Below, piece after piece: positions 34,054 to 43,324 of a DNA stretch of 64,000 nucleotides. Each line of letters opens with the position of its first letter. Within the stretch, counting starts at the first letter, position 1. A model generated the notes under the pieces. The model searched no databases. It was not told the DNA's origin and saw only the letters and a list, made by a program, of their open reading frames with translations. Made by a program: the position numbers and the translations under genes. Origin of the DNA: Methanoregula sp. PtaB.Bin085 (GTDB lineage Archaea; Halobacteriota; Methanomicrobia; Methanomicrobiales; Methanospirillaceae); contig NZ_MVQB01000028.1 of NCBI RefSeq assembly GCF_002067035.1, positions 1-64,000 on the forward strand, given 5' to 3'.

Positions 34054-34818
34054 ATGGCAAAGGTCGTTGTCTGCGGCGCCTCCGGCCGCATGGGCCAGAT
34101 CATCGGCCGCATGGTGCATGAGTCGAAAGATCTCGAGCTGGTAGGGGGTATCAACCTCAAGCCGGCGTCTTTCTTCGGTGCCGAGATCGTTGCGGCCAAA
34201 GATGCGGATGCCTTCCTGAAAAAGACGAAAGCGGATGTGCTGATCGATTTCACGGTCGCCTCGGCAGTCGTGGACAACGTGAAGCTGGCAGCCCGGAACA
34301 ACTGCGCCCTCGTGGTGGGGACGACCGGCATCTCCGCGGAACAGAGGACGGAGATGGAGAAAGCGATCAGCGGCCATGTCCCGGCCGTCATCTCCACCAA
34401 CTTCTCGATAGGCATGAACATCTTCCAGCAGCTTGTCCGGCAGTCGGCAAAACTTCTGAAGGAGTACGATATTGAGGTGATCGAAGCCCACCACCGGAAC
34501 AAGAAGGATGCACCGAGCGGGACGGCAAAGACCCTTCTTCAGATCATCGAGGAGGAGGCGGGCGCCCGCGACAAGATGTACGGGCGCGAGGGCATGACCG
34601 AACGGAAAAATGAGATCGGCGTGCATGTCATCCGCGGCGGGGATATCGTCGGCGACCACACGGTGATGTTCTCGAAGAACTTCGAAACAATCGAGCTCTC
34701 CCACCGGGCGTACGACCGGTCGGTCTTTGCCAGCGGTGCCGTCATGGCAGCACGCTGGGTCGTGGGTAAAAAGCCCGGCATCTACGGCATGAACGACGTG
34801 CTGGCGCTGAAGAAGTGA
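34054..34818 (+). CDS. dapB: 4-hydroxy-tetrahydrodipicolinate reductase
   Basis: NAD(P)H-dependent reductase following DapA in the lysine/DAP pathway. The dinucleotide loop is VVVCGASGRMGQ (4-15). VVGTTGIS and STNFSIGMN follow. The catalytic block is IEAHHRNKKDAPSGTA (143-158), with the H146-H147 pair and Lys150. At 254 residues it is normal. It begins 6 bases after dapA. Confidence 0.97.
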   Translation: MAKVVVCGASGRMGQIIGRMVHESKDLELVGGINLKPASFFGAEIVAAKDADAFLKKTKADVLIDFTVASAVVDNVKLAARNNCALVVGTTGISAEQRTEMEKAISGHVPAVISTNFSIGMNIFQQLVRQSAKLLKEYDIEVIEAHHRNKKDAPSGTAKTLLQIIEEEAGARDKMYGREGMTERKNEIGVHVIRGGDIVGDHTVMFSKNFETIELSHRAYDRSVFASGAVMAARWVVGKKPGIYGMNDVLALKK

Positions 34819-35060
34819 GACTCAATTTTCCGGTTCTGTACAGGTTGGAGAACGTAATTGAATCTTGTGCCTGCCTGATTTACAGAGGAATCTGACCCAT
34901 TTGTCCGGAGTGGAAGACCCATGACACGTTCTTCTTCTTTGTCGGATCTGTCGACCCCCGTTATGTCGAAGACGCTTTGCGTTCTTCTCCTGACTCGCCT
35001 CTGATGAGGCTCGTCAAATAGAAACCCTTTTTTTCCTTCCGCCAAAACATATAGAGCGGA

Positions 35061-35243
35061 GTGAACGAGTTGGTAGCAGTCGTTGACAAAGAGAAGTGTA
35101 CCGGATGCGAAACCTGCGTGAGTGAATGTCCTGCCTCGGCAATAACGCTCGAGAACGAGAAGGCAAAGGTCGATAAGGACATGTGCGTTGACTGCCAGAC
35201 CTGCGTTGACGTCTGCCCGTCGGAAGCAATCCACATGGAATAA
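35061..35243 (+). CDS. Ferredoxin, 2[4Fe-4S]
   Basis: A 60-residue (or 57-residue) bacterial-type ferredoxin. Two clusters are bound by CTGCETCVSECP and CVDCQTCVDVCP, giving all eight cysteines. There is no ATG: the frame opens with GTG at 35061, but a GGAGTGA ribosome-site-like stretch at 35057-35063 fits better a TTG start at 35070. It is placed between dapB and asd, as a possible electron donor to an unknown partner. Confidence 0.92.
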   Translation: MNELVAVVDKEKCTGCETCVSECPASAITLENEKAKVDKDMCVDCQTCVDVCPSEAIHME

Positions 35244-35506
35244 GCCCGGATATAAGACTCCGGCACCAGTACACTGTTTTTCCTGTCCCCCGGGACTGGC
35301 GGGGCGCTTTGTATCCGGTATCCCGATCGGGGATTATCGTTTTTCCCAAACAGGACCACAGGGCATATTCGGAATACTCCGGAAGACATCTGGAGCGGGA
35401 AAATCGTACAAAAAACAATGTTTTTATCATCACAGATGAAATGGGACACTATTATCCGCCATACCTGATATGGCGGAACGAGACAGACACACAGGACCTG
35501 ACACCT

Positions 35507-36526
35507 ATGATCAATGTTGCAGTACTCGGAGCCACGGGAAATGTCGGCCAGCGGTTCGTCGAAGAGCTGGCAGATCACCCCTGGTTCAACCTTACGACAC
35601 TCGCCGCTTCCGACCGCAGTGCGGGAAAACCCTATGGTTCGATCGTCAAATGGCGGCTTGACACTCCTTTCCCGGAGAAGATCGGGAAGATCAAAGTCGT
35701 TCCGACCTCGCCAAAGGCGATGAAGAACGTGGACCTTGTCTTCTCGGCCCTGCCGGCCGAGATCGCTACCAGCGTGGAGCAGGAATTTGCCGACGCAGGC
35801 ATAGCGGTATGCAGCAATGCAAGTTCCCACCGGATGAATCCCATCATTCCCCTGGTGGTTCCCGAAGTAAACCCGGAACACCTGGGCCTTATCGACGTCC
35901 AGAAGGATACCGGCCGTGACGGGTTCATCGTTACGAACCCGAACTGTTCCACCATCATGATGGTCACTGCGCTCGCTCCCCTGCGCAAATTTAAGTTCAC
36001 TGATGTCCGCGTTGCCACCATGCAGGCGATCTCCGGCGCCGGGTTCGAAGGTGTTGCAGCGATGGCCATCTATGACAATGTCATCCCCTACATCGGCAAG
36101 GAAGAAGAGAAGATGGAGACCGAGACCCTCAAGATCATGGGCACGCTGAAGGGCAGGAAAGTGGTCAATGCCCCGTTCAAAGTCAGCGCCAGCTGCCACC
36201 GCGTGCCCGTTATTGACGGCCATACGATGGCGGTCTGGGTGGACATCAAAGAGCCGGTCGAGAAGCTGAAGAAGGCGTTCCGGGACTACAAGCCGCCCAT
36301 CAGAGGACTGCCGACGCAGCCCAAAGAGTCGATCCACTTCTTTGACGAGGAACAGGACCGGCCCCAGCCGCGCCTCGACCGTATGCGGGGCAACGGGATG
36401 ACCGTCTCGGTCGGCCGCCTGCGGGAAGGCATCCGCTTTATTGCCATGGGGCACAATACCATCCGCGGCGCTGCCGGCGCAAGCGTGCTCAACGCGGAAC
36501 TGATCGTGAAGAAGAAGTATCTCTGA
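35507..36526 (+). CDS. asd: Aspartate-semialdehyde dehydrogenase
   Basis: Reduces aspartyl phosphate to aspartate semialdehyde, the shared precursor of lysine, threonine and methionine. From the ATG at 35507 it begins [20 protein letters not shown], the NADP loop. The active Cys147 is in [14 protein letters not shown], typical of the archaeal/fungal class. [14 protein letters not shown] and the late [18 protein letters not shown] also fit. At 339 residues the length is normal; the open frame upstream is not coding. It follows the ferredoxin after a 263-base gap in which I see no gene. Confidence 0.96.
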   Translation: MINVAVLGATGNVGQRFVEELADHPWFNLTTLAASDRSAGKPYGSIVKWRLDTPFPEKIGKIKVVPTSPKAMKNVDLVFSALPAEIATSVEQEFADAGIAVCSNASSHRMNPIIPLVVPEVNPEHLGLIDVQKDTGRDGFIVTNPNCSTIMMVTALAPLRKFKFTDVRVATMQAISGAGFEGVAAMAIYDNVIPYIGKEEEKMETETLKIMGTLKGRKVVNAPFKVSASCHRVPVIDGHTMAVWVDIKEPVEKLKKAFRDYKPPIRGLPTQPKESIHFFDEEQDRPQPRLDRMRGNGMTVSVGRLREGIRFIAMGHNTIRGAAGASVLNAELIVKKKYL

Positions 36527-36540
36527 CAGCGGAGGACACC

Positions 36541-36822
36541 ATGCAGCAGGTAAAAGAGAACACCGTGTTTGTCGGGAACAAGCCGGTCATGAATTACGTT
36601 CTTGCCGTCGTGACGCAGTTCAACAATGGCGCGGAGGAAGTGGCGATCAAGGCACGCGGCAAGGCGATCTCCCGGGCTGTTGATACCGCCGAGATATCCC
36701 TCAACCGGTTTCTTGAGGGGGTTGTGAAAAAGGAGATTATCACCTCGACTGAGATCATCGATACCGATACCGGCAAGACCAATGTCTCCAGCATTGAGAT
36801 CATCCTTGCCAGCAAGAAATAA
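36541..36822 (+). CDS. albA: Chromatin protein Alba
   Basis: A dimeric nucleic-acid-binding protein, 93 residues. The N-terminal [20 protein letters not shown] and the central [19 protein letters not shown] are diagnostic for Alba; the Lys in GNKPVMNY corresponds to the residue acetylated in Sulfolobus. It starts 14 bases after asd and may be co-transcribed. Confidence 0.96.
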   Translation: MQQVKENTVFVGNKPVMNYVLAVVTQFNNGAEEVAIKARGKAISRAVDTAEISLNRFLEGVVKKEIITSTEIIDTDTGKTNVSSIEIILASKK

Positions 36823-36863
36823 ATTTTTGCATTTTTCAGACGGCGATAGTACCCGACCCAAAA

Positions 36864-36873
36864 CGATTTAAAC
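36864..36873 (+). promoter_or_regulatory. Candidate promoter of the 171-residue secreted protein gene
   Basis: CGATTTAAAC contains a TTTAAA box about 24-33 bases before the ATG at 36897. This spacing would give an almost leaderless message. Confidence 0.4.
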
Positions 36874-36896
36874 AGAATTCACGTACTTATTCAGCA

Positions 36897-37412
36897 ATGC
36901 GAGCCTATGCTCTGGCTTTCCTGATGCTCGTCCTCGCGGGGTGTGCAGCCCCGGCCATGGCGGCAGACAATGACCGGTACAGTTATATCACGGTCGAGGA
37001 CATCCATATCAGGCTCGATAACGGAACAGCGGTTATCCATGTCAATTATACCGTTGACGAAGGGACCCGGTTTATCTTCTTCCTGCTGGGCAAACAGGAT
37101 CTCAAAACCAAACTGCTGAAGATCCTGAACTACGAGGATGCCAGGATCCAGAGAATCGACCTCTCGAGCGCGGATTTTACCGTATACAATGCTTCGCAGT
37201 CCTACGGAAACGGGGTATACTGGTATCCCTCCCATGAGTTCAATGTCGTCATCCCGTTCCTCACCGTTCAGTCACCGCAGGCCACCAAGCGGTTCAACAA
37301 TACAAAACAATTCCCCGGGGGGATGGGATTCTTTACGGATATGGATGTGCAGGGACCAGGAATAAAAGCAGAGTCACAGACCAACGCTCCGGTTCCTCCG
37401 CAACAAAACTGA
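36897..37412 (+). CDS. Secreted protein of unknown function
   Basis: Begins with a signal peptide (MRAYALAFLMLVLAGCAAPAMA). The VLAGC could be a lipobox with Cys15, or cleavage may follow AMA at residue 22. The mature part (about 23-171) is a compact domain with HIRLDNGTAVIHVNYTVDEG, FIFFLLGKQDLKTKLLKIL and YWYPSHEFNVVIPFLTV. I recognise no named family, although the look is that of a conserved archaeal surface protein. The C-terminus is Gln/Pro-rich. It is a single gene. Confidence 0.75.
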   Translation: MRAYALAFLMLVLAGCAAPAMAADNDRYSYITVEDIHIRLDNGTAVIHVNYTVDEGTRFIFFLLGKQDLKTKLLKILNYEDARIQRIDLSSADFTVYNASQSYGNGVYWYPSHEFNVVIPFLTVQSPQATKRFNNTKQFPGGMGFFTDMDVQGPGIKAESQTNAPVPPQQN

Positions 37413-37506
37413 TTCAGTCCATACCGTGTTTTCTTTTGCAGGCCTCCTTTTATCATTTCACGATGAACGAAAAATGCACCGGCATGCCTGAAAACGGTAC
37501 CGTATG

Positions 37507-38634
37507 TTAAATCGTCTCGATGATCTCCTGGTTGCGGAGCGCTGCCAGTCTCCGGTTGATGAAGAACTGGGCAATGACACCGGAGACCGCCGAGATGATG
37601 CCGGCAATCGCAAAGTAGACGATCTGTGATGCGGCCGCTTCCGGAGTAAGTGGGAAGTGGGACATCTCTTTTACCGGGAGGAGGAAGAGGCTCGCACAGT
37701 AGAGGATCAGGCCGATAGCCGTGATGAAGAAGGGGAACACGATCACTTTCCCAAGCCCCTCCCGTTCATTGGAGTACACGTCGATGATGATCCCGACCGA
37801 CAGAACAAGGCCTCCAGCGATCATCCACTCAATCGCCCCGTAGATGAAGAGCATGACGAAATGCAGGACCCCGAAGTCCGTGGAGTAATACTGGAGCATC
37901 GTGATGAACCCGTTGACGATTCCCATGAGGACGAGCAGGATCGTGATGGTATACGTGACAAACGAGAAACGCCCGCGCTGCAGTGAGAGCCGGAGAGCGT
38001 CGATGATACCGTGAGTAATCTCGTCAAGCCCGAAGCCCTTGTACAGCATGTAGAACCCGATAACCCCGATAACGATGAATGTCGCGATACCGGGGAAGTT
38101 CAGGAGGTAGGCGATCGCGTACAGCAGCATCGCAAGACCCAGCGGGATGAAGATCATCCGGGATATCTTGGGATCATCGAGCAGTTTTTTCAGGATATAA
38201 TAGGTGCCTTCGAGGTTCGGCATCTGGTTGACGATAACCCTCCGGATGCTCGAGACCGGGATGAACGACTGGATGATCGGGATGACGTACTCGTCCTCCG
38301 CCCCGTCGGTGACGAGGATGCAGTTCGTTGCCCTGGTTTCGCTGATGACCTGCTCGAGGGACCTCGCGATCCTCCGGTCGCCATCGATCATGTGGAGGTG
38401 ATTTCCGGCAACAACGGCGATTACCGTATCTTCGCCTTTGGCGCTCAGCTCATCGAATATTTTGACAGCGGAGAAGATCGCGTTGACATCGGAGTCTTCG
38501 GGATCGACAAGGGCAAGCGTGTTCGCCGCTTTCAGGCATGCTTCCCTGCCAACCGCCGGGCTCTCGATCTTTGCTTTCCACCCGATATCGTCGTCCCGAT
38601 CAACACTCAGGACCAGCGTTCGTCCCTGCGTCAT
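37507..38634 (-). CDS. DUF373-family membrane protein
   Basis: Archaeal DUF373 protein, 375 residues. The soluble N-terminus (about 1-135) has the recognisable LVLSVDRDDDIGWKA and VAVVAGNHLHMIDGDRRIA blocks, and CILVTDGAEDEYVIPIIQS. About six to seven helices follow from residue 155 on. The N-terminal D-x-D-D and G-D pattern suggests metal or nucleotide binding, but no function has been shown that I know of. It is likely single, in front of the coiled-coil gene on the same strand. Confidence 0.9.
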   Translation of the reverse strand: MTQGRTLVLSVDRDDDIGWKAKIESPAVGREACLKAANTLALVDPEDSDVNAIFSAVKIFDELSAKGEDTVIAVVAGNHLHMIDGDRRIARSLEQVISETRATNCILVTDGAEDEYVIPIIQSFIPVSSIRRVIVNQMPNLEGTYYILKKLLDDPKISRMIFIPLGLAMLLYAIAYLLNFPGIATFIVIGVIGFYMLYKGFGLDEITHGIIDALRLSLQRGRFSFVTYTITILLVLMGIVNGFITMLQYYSTDFGVLHFVMLFIYGAIEWMIAGGLVLSVGIIIDVYSNEREGLGKVIVFPFFITAIGLILYCASLFLLPVKEMSHFPLTPEAAASQIVYFAIAGIISAVSGVIAQFFINRRLAALRNQEIIETI

Positions 38635-38708
38635 TCGTTTAAATATAAAATTGCCGTAAATCTATTAAATCATTCCTCACGGCAGGAGAACTGTTAAAAA
38701 AAAGGGAA

Positions 38709-39569
38709 TCAGATGAGTTTTGAGCGCTGGAGGAGGAGGATATCGTCGGTTGTGAGCTTTTCGCCTGCGCGGAAATTCTTGAACAGGCTCTCGGCTTCCT
38801 TCCTGACAGCCTTCTGTTCTTTGGTGACCTTGACCTTCTTGGTCTTCTTGCGCAGGCCTGATATTACCTTGTCATAATCGCGGAGTTCCTTCTGGCAGGC
38901 GATGAAGAACTTGTGCTCGGCATCGGCCGATTCCTGTGCCTCGACAAAACTCTTGTGGGCCGCGTCAGCAGCCTCACGGGACTTATCGGCTTTCCGGTAG
39001 GATTCGACCATGAGGTCGTGGTGCTTCTGGGCAAGCTCTGCAACCTCAGTGACCTTCGCGTGCAGGTCGGATGCCTGCTTGCGGAATTCACGGGCTTCGG
39101 AGACCTTCGTGCGCATCTCCTTGTTCTGTTCGAGCTCGGCTTCCTGCTCGCGGACCTGGCTCTTCATCTGCTTGATCTTGTCGATCAGCTCACGTTCCTT
39201 ATCGGTGGTGAAGACCTCAGTCTGCTGGCGGTACTCCATGTACTCGATCTGCTTCTGGAGTTCCTTGACACCCCGGTTCTTCTGGGTACCGTGCTCCTTC
39301 TTGAACGCCTCGATCTCCTCGAAGAGGACGTTCGCCTTGTCGTTGAGCTCGTTGCGCTTTGCCTTGATATCCAGGACTTCCTGGTTATACTTGTCCCTGA
39401 GGTCCTTGTTCTTCTGGGCTTCTTCAACGAACTCGCGGGTCTGGTTGTTTAAGGTGTTCCGGTCACGGGCAAACTTGCTTGCCAATGCGTTCAGTTCGTT
39501 GCGGCGGTTTTTGTGTTCTTCAGACTCTGCAAGGGTTTTTTTCCTTTTTTCCATCAGGTCATTCAACAT
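38709..39569 (-). CDS. Archaeal coiled-coil protein (COG1340-like)
   Basis: 286 residues, nearly all charged coiled coil. Heptad-like stretches run from MLNDLMEKRKKTLAESEEHK to about residue 225, with frequent Lys/Glu/Gln. FKNFRAGEKLTTDDILLLQR is the conserved end of this archaeal family. No membrane segment is seen. The role is unknown; structural or translation-linked functions have been suggested for related proteins. It lies downstream of ftsZ on the same strand, separated by 476 bases. Confidence 0.85.
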   Translation of the reverse strand: MLNDLMEKRKKTLAESEEHKNRRNELNALASKFARDRNTLNNQTREFVEEAQKNKDLRDKYNQEVLDIKAKRNELNDKANVLFEEIEAFKKEHGTQKNRGVKELQKQIEYMEYRQQTEVFTTDKERELIDKIKQMKSQVREQEAELEQNKEMRTKVSEAREFRKQASDLHAKVTEVAELAQKHHDLMVESYRKADKSREAADAAHKSFVEAQESADAEHKFFIACQKELRDYDKVISGLRKKTKKVKVTKEQKAVRKEAESLFKNFRAGEKLTTDDILLLQRSKLI

Positions 39570-40045
39570 GCGTTACCACTCCTCACCAGATTCTCCTTTG
39601 CGGGGTGCGCAGGAAATGCGCCTGCGAGGTATCGGGAGGATCCACGAACAGATCCTTCCGTCCCGTTCACAGGACAGTTCTGCATGCAGCATGCAGGATG
39701 GAAAACATCAGAAAAGGCAATCAGTGGAGAATTATTGCAAGACTTCGCACCGAAGTCTTTGTTCAACACTCTGTTCATGATGTTCAACTCCCGATACCAG
39801 GCCTGCCCGCTCCGGGGCGTGTGGCCGTGACCACCCGGCAAAGGATTGGCCGAATGTACTATATATTAGAGGCAGGGGAGCGTATTAATGATTTCGCCGA
39901 AGGCGGAAAACGCGATCGAAAAACAAACCCTCCGGAACGGATGAAATGAAAAACCGGGCAAAAAGGAAGTTGGTGGTTGGGCTTACCAACTGTTCCCTGA
40001 TGATTCCTGTTGGGTTGCGATATTTTTATTCGTGGTTTTCGGTGT
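39570..40045. other. Intergenic region between ftsZ and the coiled-coil gene
   Basis: 476 bases without a supported gene. It contains a perfect 9-bp inverted repeat (39739-39759), an AT-rich ACTATATATTA at about 39856 usable as a TATA box on either strand, and a TTTCGCCG/CGGCGAAA-like hairpin near 39891. An unrecognised small RNA is possible. Confidence 0.45.
39739..39759. repeat. Perfect inverted repeat (9-bp stem, 3-base loop)
   Basis: AAGACTTCG and CGAAGTCTT flank CAC. No clear U-tract follows on the minus strand, so it is not a plain terminator there; on the plus strand TTTG follows. Confidence 0.6.
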
Positions 40046-41215
40046 TTATCCGACCCATTCAAGGACGCCGCCGCCACTGGGCTGGTCCCTGCCGCCGCTG
40101 CGCTTGGACACCGGCATCTCGACTGCCTTGGGGTTGGCGCGCTTGTTCTCCATCTCGGAGATGACCGTCTTGTAGGACTGGCGGGTTCCGAGGATCTGCG
40201 CGCTCTTGACACCGGTCATGATTGCCAGAACACGTACCTTGCCTTCCATGTCGGTCCTGACACGGGCGCCCCAGATGACATCTGCGTGGGGATCAAGCTC
40301 GTACGTGAGCGAGGTTGCGATCTCCTCTGCGTCCTGCAGGGTGAGGTCCGTGCCACCGGTGATGTGGATCAGGCTGCCGGTTGCGCCGCGGTAGTCGATG
40401 TCAAGCATCGGGTTGCTTAAGCATTCGCGGACAACGCTCTCTGCCTTGTTCTGCTGCTTGCTCTCACCGACGAGCATAACGGCAACGCCTCCCTTGGACA
40501 TGATTGCCCGGACATCGGCGTAGTCGATGTTGATGAGCGAGGGCTCGGTGATGGTCTCGGAGATTCCCTTGACGGTTTCACCGATCAGCTGGTCCATGAC
40601 GGAAAACGCCTGGCCGAGCGGGAGGTTCGGCACGAAGTTCTTCAGCCGGTTGTTATCGAGGACGATCACGGAGTCGGCTGCGGATGCGAGTGCTTCGAGA
40701 CCTTCCTCTGCACGGATCAGGCGGGCCTTTTCAACCTGGAACGGGTAGCTGACCATGCCGACGACAATGGCGCCCTGTTCCTTTGCGATCTGTGCTACAA
40801 CGGGTGCGGAACCGGTACCGGTACCTCCTCCCATACCTGCCGTGATGAAGACCAGGTCTGCCGATTCAAGAATTGCTTCAAGGGTCGGCCGGGCCATCTC
40901 GGCTGCACGCTTACCGACATCGGGATACCCGCCTGCGCCGAGACCCTTGGTCAGGGACTTGCCGATCAGGATGCGCTTGTCGGCCTGGATCATGTCCAGG
41001 TGCTGCTTGTCCGTGTTGATCGCGATCGTCTCTGCACCGGATACACCCATGTGGTGGATACGGTTCACGGTGTTGTTGCCTGCGCCTCCGCAGCCGATGA
41101 TGACGATACGCGGCTGTCCCACGAAATCGTCTTCGGCAGCATTGGTGGTGCCGGGCTTGGTCATCTCTTTCTCAAGCTCGGCGTTTTTTAAAGCGTCGTT
41201 GATAATGCTCTGCAT
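40046..41215 (-). CDS. ftsZ: Cell division protein FtsZ
   Basis: Tubulin-like GTPase that forms the division ring. The GTP loop is [16 protein letters not shown] (38-53), and the tubulin signature is [12 protein letters not shown] (127-138). NxDxAD is replaced by the usual archaeal [19 protein letters not shown] as T7 loop region. A 30-residue N-terminal extension precedes the core. The C-terminus is a flexible linker ending in a VLEWVG-type peptide, probably the binding site for membrane partners. At 389 residues it is normal. GAGAGGG is its ribosome site. It is 14 bases downstream of the RHH gene. Confidence 0.97.
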   Translation of the reverse strand: MQSIINDALKNAELEKEMTKPGTTNAAEDDFVGQPRIVIIGCGGAGNNTVNRIHHMGVSGAETIAINTDKQHLDMIQADKRILIGKSLTKGLGAGGYPDVGKRAAEMARPTLEAILESADLVFITAGMGGGTGTGSAPVVAQIAKEQGAIVVGMVSYPFQVEKARLIRAEEGLEALASAADSVIVLDNNRLKNFVPNLPLGQAFSVMDQLIGETVKGISETITEPSLINIDYADVRAIMSKGGVAVMLVGESKQQNKAESVVRECLSNPMLDIDYRGATGSLIHITGGTDLTLQDAEEIATSLTYELDPHADVIWGARVRTDMEGKVRVLAIMTGVKSAQILGTRQSYKTVISEMENKRANPKAVEMPVSKRSGGRDQPSGGGVLEWVG

Positions 41216-41229
41216 TTCTTTCTACCCTC

Positions 41230-41409
41230 TCAAACCTTGAATGAAACCTGGTCGCTTTCCTTCAGGACACGGCTGGCACGTTTTTCAACGAGGTCGCGCA
41301 CTGCTGCCCTCACAGCCTCGGAGACATTGGGATACTCCCCTGAATCAACCAGCTGCTGGAGCATGTTGATCTGCTGTTCGGGTAACCGGAGCGTGATCCT
41401 TTGCATCAT
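41230..41409 (-). CDS. Ribbon-helix-helix regulator upstream of ftsZ (CdrS-like)
   Basis: A 59-residue RHH DNA-binding protein. The beta strand is [10 protein letters not shown], then helix A ([12 protein letters not shown]) and helix B ([18 protein letters not shown]). I start at the Met-Met pair (41409/41406); the open frame upstream lies over putative operator DNA. In haloarchaea a comparable small RHH protein, CdrS, is encoded ahead of ftsZ2 and controls cell division; equivalence here is inferred from position and size. It is likely to control its own operon. Confidence 0.88.
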   Translation of the reverse strand: MMQRITLRLPEQQINMLQQLVDSGEYPNVSEAVRAAVRDLVEKRASRVLKESDQVSFKV

Positions 41410-41421
41410 TTTTCTCACATT

Positions 41422-41482
41422 TCTGACACATGTCTGGCTTATGTCATACATATGTCAGACAAAGAGATTTTCCGTGTCTGAC
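41422..41482. promoter_or_regulatory. Candidate operator of the RHH-ftsZ operon
   Basis: TCTGACACATGT (41422-41433) and ACATATGTCAGA (41448-41459) form an inverted repeat with one mismatch per arm. A further half-site GTGTCTGAC lies at 41474-41482. On the minus strand a TATA-like GTTTTATCTGG (about 41488-41498) is just upstream, so bound protein would sit at the transcription start and leader. Confidence 0.55.
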
Positions 41483-41604
41483 TTAACCAGATAAAACAGA
41501 ATAACACAGTTGAATATAAAAACTTTCTTCTTTGCAGGTACGGCACACCGCACAACGCATTTATGACTGTTAAACCAAATATTTGAGAAAAAGAGCGGAT
41601 TTTC

Positions 41605-42609
41605 ATGGCTGTTGGCTTTCCGAAAAAAGTGATTCACGGAGGAACAGGAAAGCTGCAGCGTGAAAAAACCCAAAAAAACGTGCTGGATTTCAGCGCGAGC
41701 GTGAACCCGTTCCCCCCAGAGATCGACTGGCATTGCGATACCGCCGACCTGTCTGCATACCCTGATGACAATTATTCGGCACTCAAGGAACGGATTGGAT
41801 CTGTTTTCTCACGGGATCCTGAGGAGATTTGCGTTGGCAACGGCTCTATCGAGATCATCCGGGTATTCTGTTCTGTCGCACTGGGTCGTACAAAGGGATC
41901 GCGGTTCTTCACTGATACACCGACCTTTGGAGAGTACGAGCTTTCAGCCAGCCTGGCCGGCGCACGTCGTACGGAAAAACCGGAGAAAACTACCGTCCGT
42001 TTTGTCTGTAATCCGAACAACCCGACCGGTACGCTTCAGCGCCGGGCAGAACTGCTTGAACTGCTCACAGCCACAAAACAACAGGACGGAATACTTTTCT
42101 GCGACGAAGCCTTCATCGCGCTCGCGGATGATGCCGAGAGCCTCGCGGACGTCCGGGACCCAAACCTCTTCGTTCTCCATTCACTGACAAAATCATTCGC
42201 AGTCCCCGGCATCCGTTTCGGGTTCGGGTTCGGGGACCGCGATCTCGTGGAGAAGATCGAGACCGCCCGGTCCCCCTGGTGCGTCAACGCGTATGCGGAA
42301 GCTTTTGCCATGGAAGCTCTTCTGCACCTTGAGGACCTGGCCGGTTCCCGCAGAAAGATAGAACAGGAACGACAACGGCTGACTTCCGGCATGACGGGTC
42401 TCGGCCTGTCATGTACTGCGTCATCCGCGAATTTCATTCTCGCTGACTATGGCAGGGATGTTGCCCCGCTCTGTGAAAAACTCGCACATAAGAATATCCT
42501 TGTCCGGGATTGTACGTCATTCGGGCTCCCGACCTGCATCCGTATCGCGGTACGGAAACCGGAGGAGAACACGCAACTTTTGGAGGTGCTGGGTTCATGC
42601 GTGCGTTGA
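41605..42609 (+). CDS. cobD: L-threonine-O-3-phosphate decarboxylase CobD-like
   Basis: A class-I aminotransferase-fold PLP enzyme, 334 residues, likely giving (R)-1-aminopropan-2-ol phosphate for the cobamide side chain. HGG at the N-terminus with LDFSASVNPFPP is the CobD/HisC-like start. NPNNPTG is at 136-142, FCDEAFIAL holds the PLP aspartate, and SLTKSFAVPGIRFG holds Lys196. A HisC assignment cannot be excluded on sequence alone, but the overlap with cobY strongly supports CobD. It is divergent from the RHH-ftsZ operon. Confidence 0.88.
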   Translation: MAVGFPKKVIHGGTGKLQREKTQKNVLDFSASVNPFPPEIDWHCDTADLSAYPDDNYSALKERIGSVFSRDPEEICVGNGSIEIIRVFCSVALGRTKGSRFFTDTPTFGEYELSASLAGARRTEKPEKTTVRFVCNPNNPTGTLQRRAELLELLTATKQQDGILFCDEAFIALADDAESLADVRDPNLFVLHSLTKSFAVPGIRFGFGFGDRDLVEKIETARSPWCVNAYAEAFAMEALLHLEDLAGSRRKIEQERQRLTSGMTGLGLSCTASSANFILADYGRDVAPLCEKLAHKNILVRDCTSFGLPTCIRIAVRKPEENTQLLEVLGSCVR

Positions 42610-43199
42610 TCATGGCAGGCGGCGAAGGAAGCCGTCTTGGCAGGGGGGAGAAACCGCTCACGCTTATCTGCGGCAGGCCGATGATATCCTTCGTCGTCGA
42701 TGCGTTCCGCAAGGCCGGGTGCGAGCCGGTTGTCGTTATTTCCCCAAAAACCACCATGACCGCCAACTGGTGCCGGGCTCACGGCATCGCGATCGTCCGG
42801 ACGGAGGGCTGCGGATATATCGAAGACATGGTCAGCGCTGCCCGGTACCTGGATGAGGATCAGCCTCTCATTGTCAGCGTTTCTGATATTCCCTGCATCG
42901 GGCCGGACATTATCAGCACGATCATGAAGACTTATAGCGAATGCGGGATGGATGCCCTGTCGACATGGATCCCCGCAGGCCTGGTACAATCCTGCCGGGG
43001 AGGTATGCCGTACAGGGAACTGGTCGGCGGGATCGAATCCTGCCCTGCGGGCGTGAATATCCTCCGGGGAGACCATATCGGTTCGGGGCAGGAAGAGTAT
43101 GCACTCCTGCTTGACGAGCCCCGGCTGGCCCTGAATGTCAATACACCGGCGGACCTTGCCCGGGCCGTGGCGATTATCTCGGCAGAACCTGCACGCTGA
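42597..43199 (+). CDS. cobY: Adenosylcobinamide-phosphate guanylyltransferase CobY
   Basis: The archaeal, non-CobU enzyme that transfers GMP to adenosylcobinamide phosphate in cobamide nucleotide-loop assembly. The nucleotidyltransferase start MRALIMAGGEGSRLGRGEKP is clear, followed by SVSDIPCIGPDI for the metal and LALNVNTPADL near the end. I start at ATG 42597, preceded by GGAGGTG with 8 bases spacing. It overlaps the end of cobD by 13 bases. Length 200 is normal. Confidence 0.93.
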   Translation: MRALIMAGGEGSRLGRGEKPLTLICGRPMISFVVDAFRKAGCEPVVVISPKTTMTANWCRAHGIAIVRTEGCGYIEDMVSAARYLDEDQPLIVSVSDIPCIGPDIISTIMKTYSECGMDALSTWIPAGLVQSCRGGMPYRELVGGIESCPAGVNILRGDHIGSGQEEYALLLDEPRLALNVNTPADLARAVAIISAEPAR

Positions 43200-43324
43200 G
43201 ATGGTTCCAGAAATCGCAGAATTCCCATTCCATCCCGTTTTGTCCGGATAGCCGGAAAATACTGGCAATTCCGTCGTTTTCCGAGGTAACGCATATTAAG
43301 GTTGCTCGCCAATATCCGGGTATT

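Noticed and set aside
34819-35060. Possible C/D-box small RNA after dapB (CTGATGAG near 34999 and CTGA near 34889)
   Set aside because: The boxes are too far apart and in the wrong order for a standard C/D guide RNA, and no paired inner boxes were seen.
34961-36454. A 497-codon minus-strand frame opposite the ferredoxin and asd
   Set aside because: The plus strand encodes a ferredoxin with eight cysteines and a complete Asd; the opposite frame is Arg/His/Asp-rich shadow sequence.
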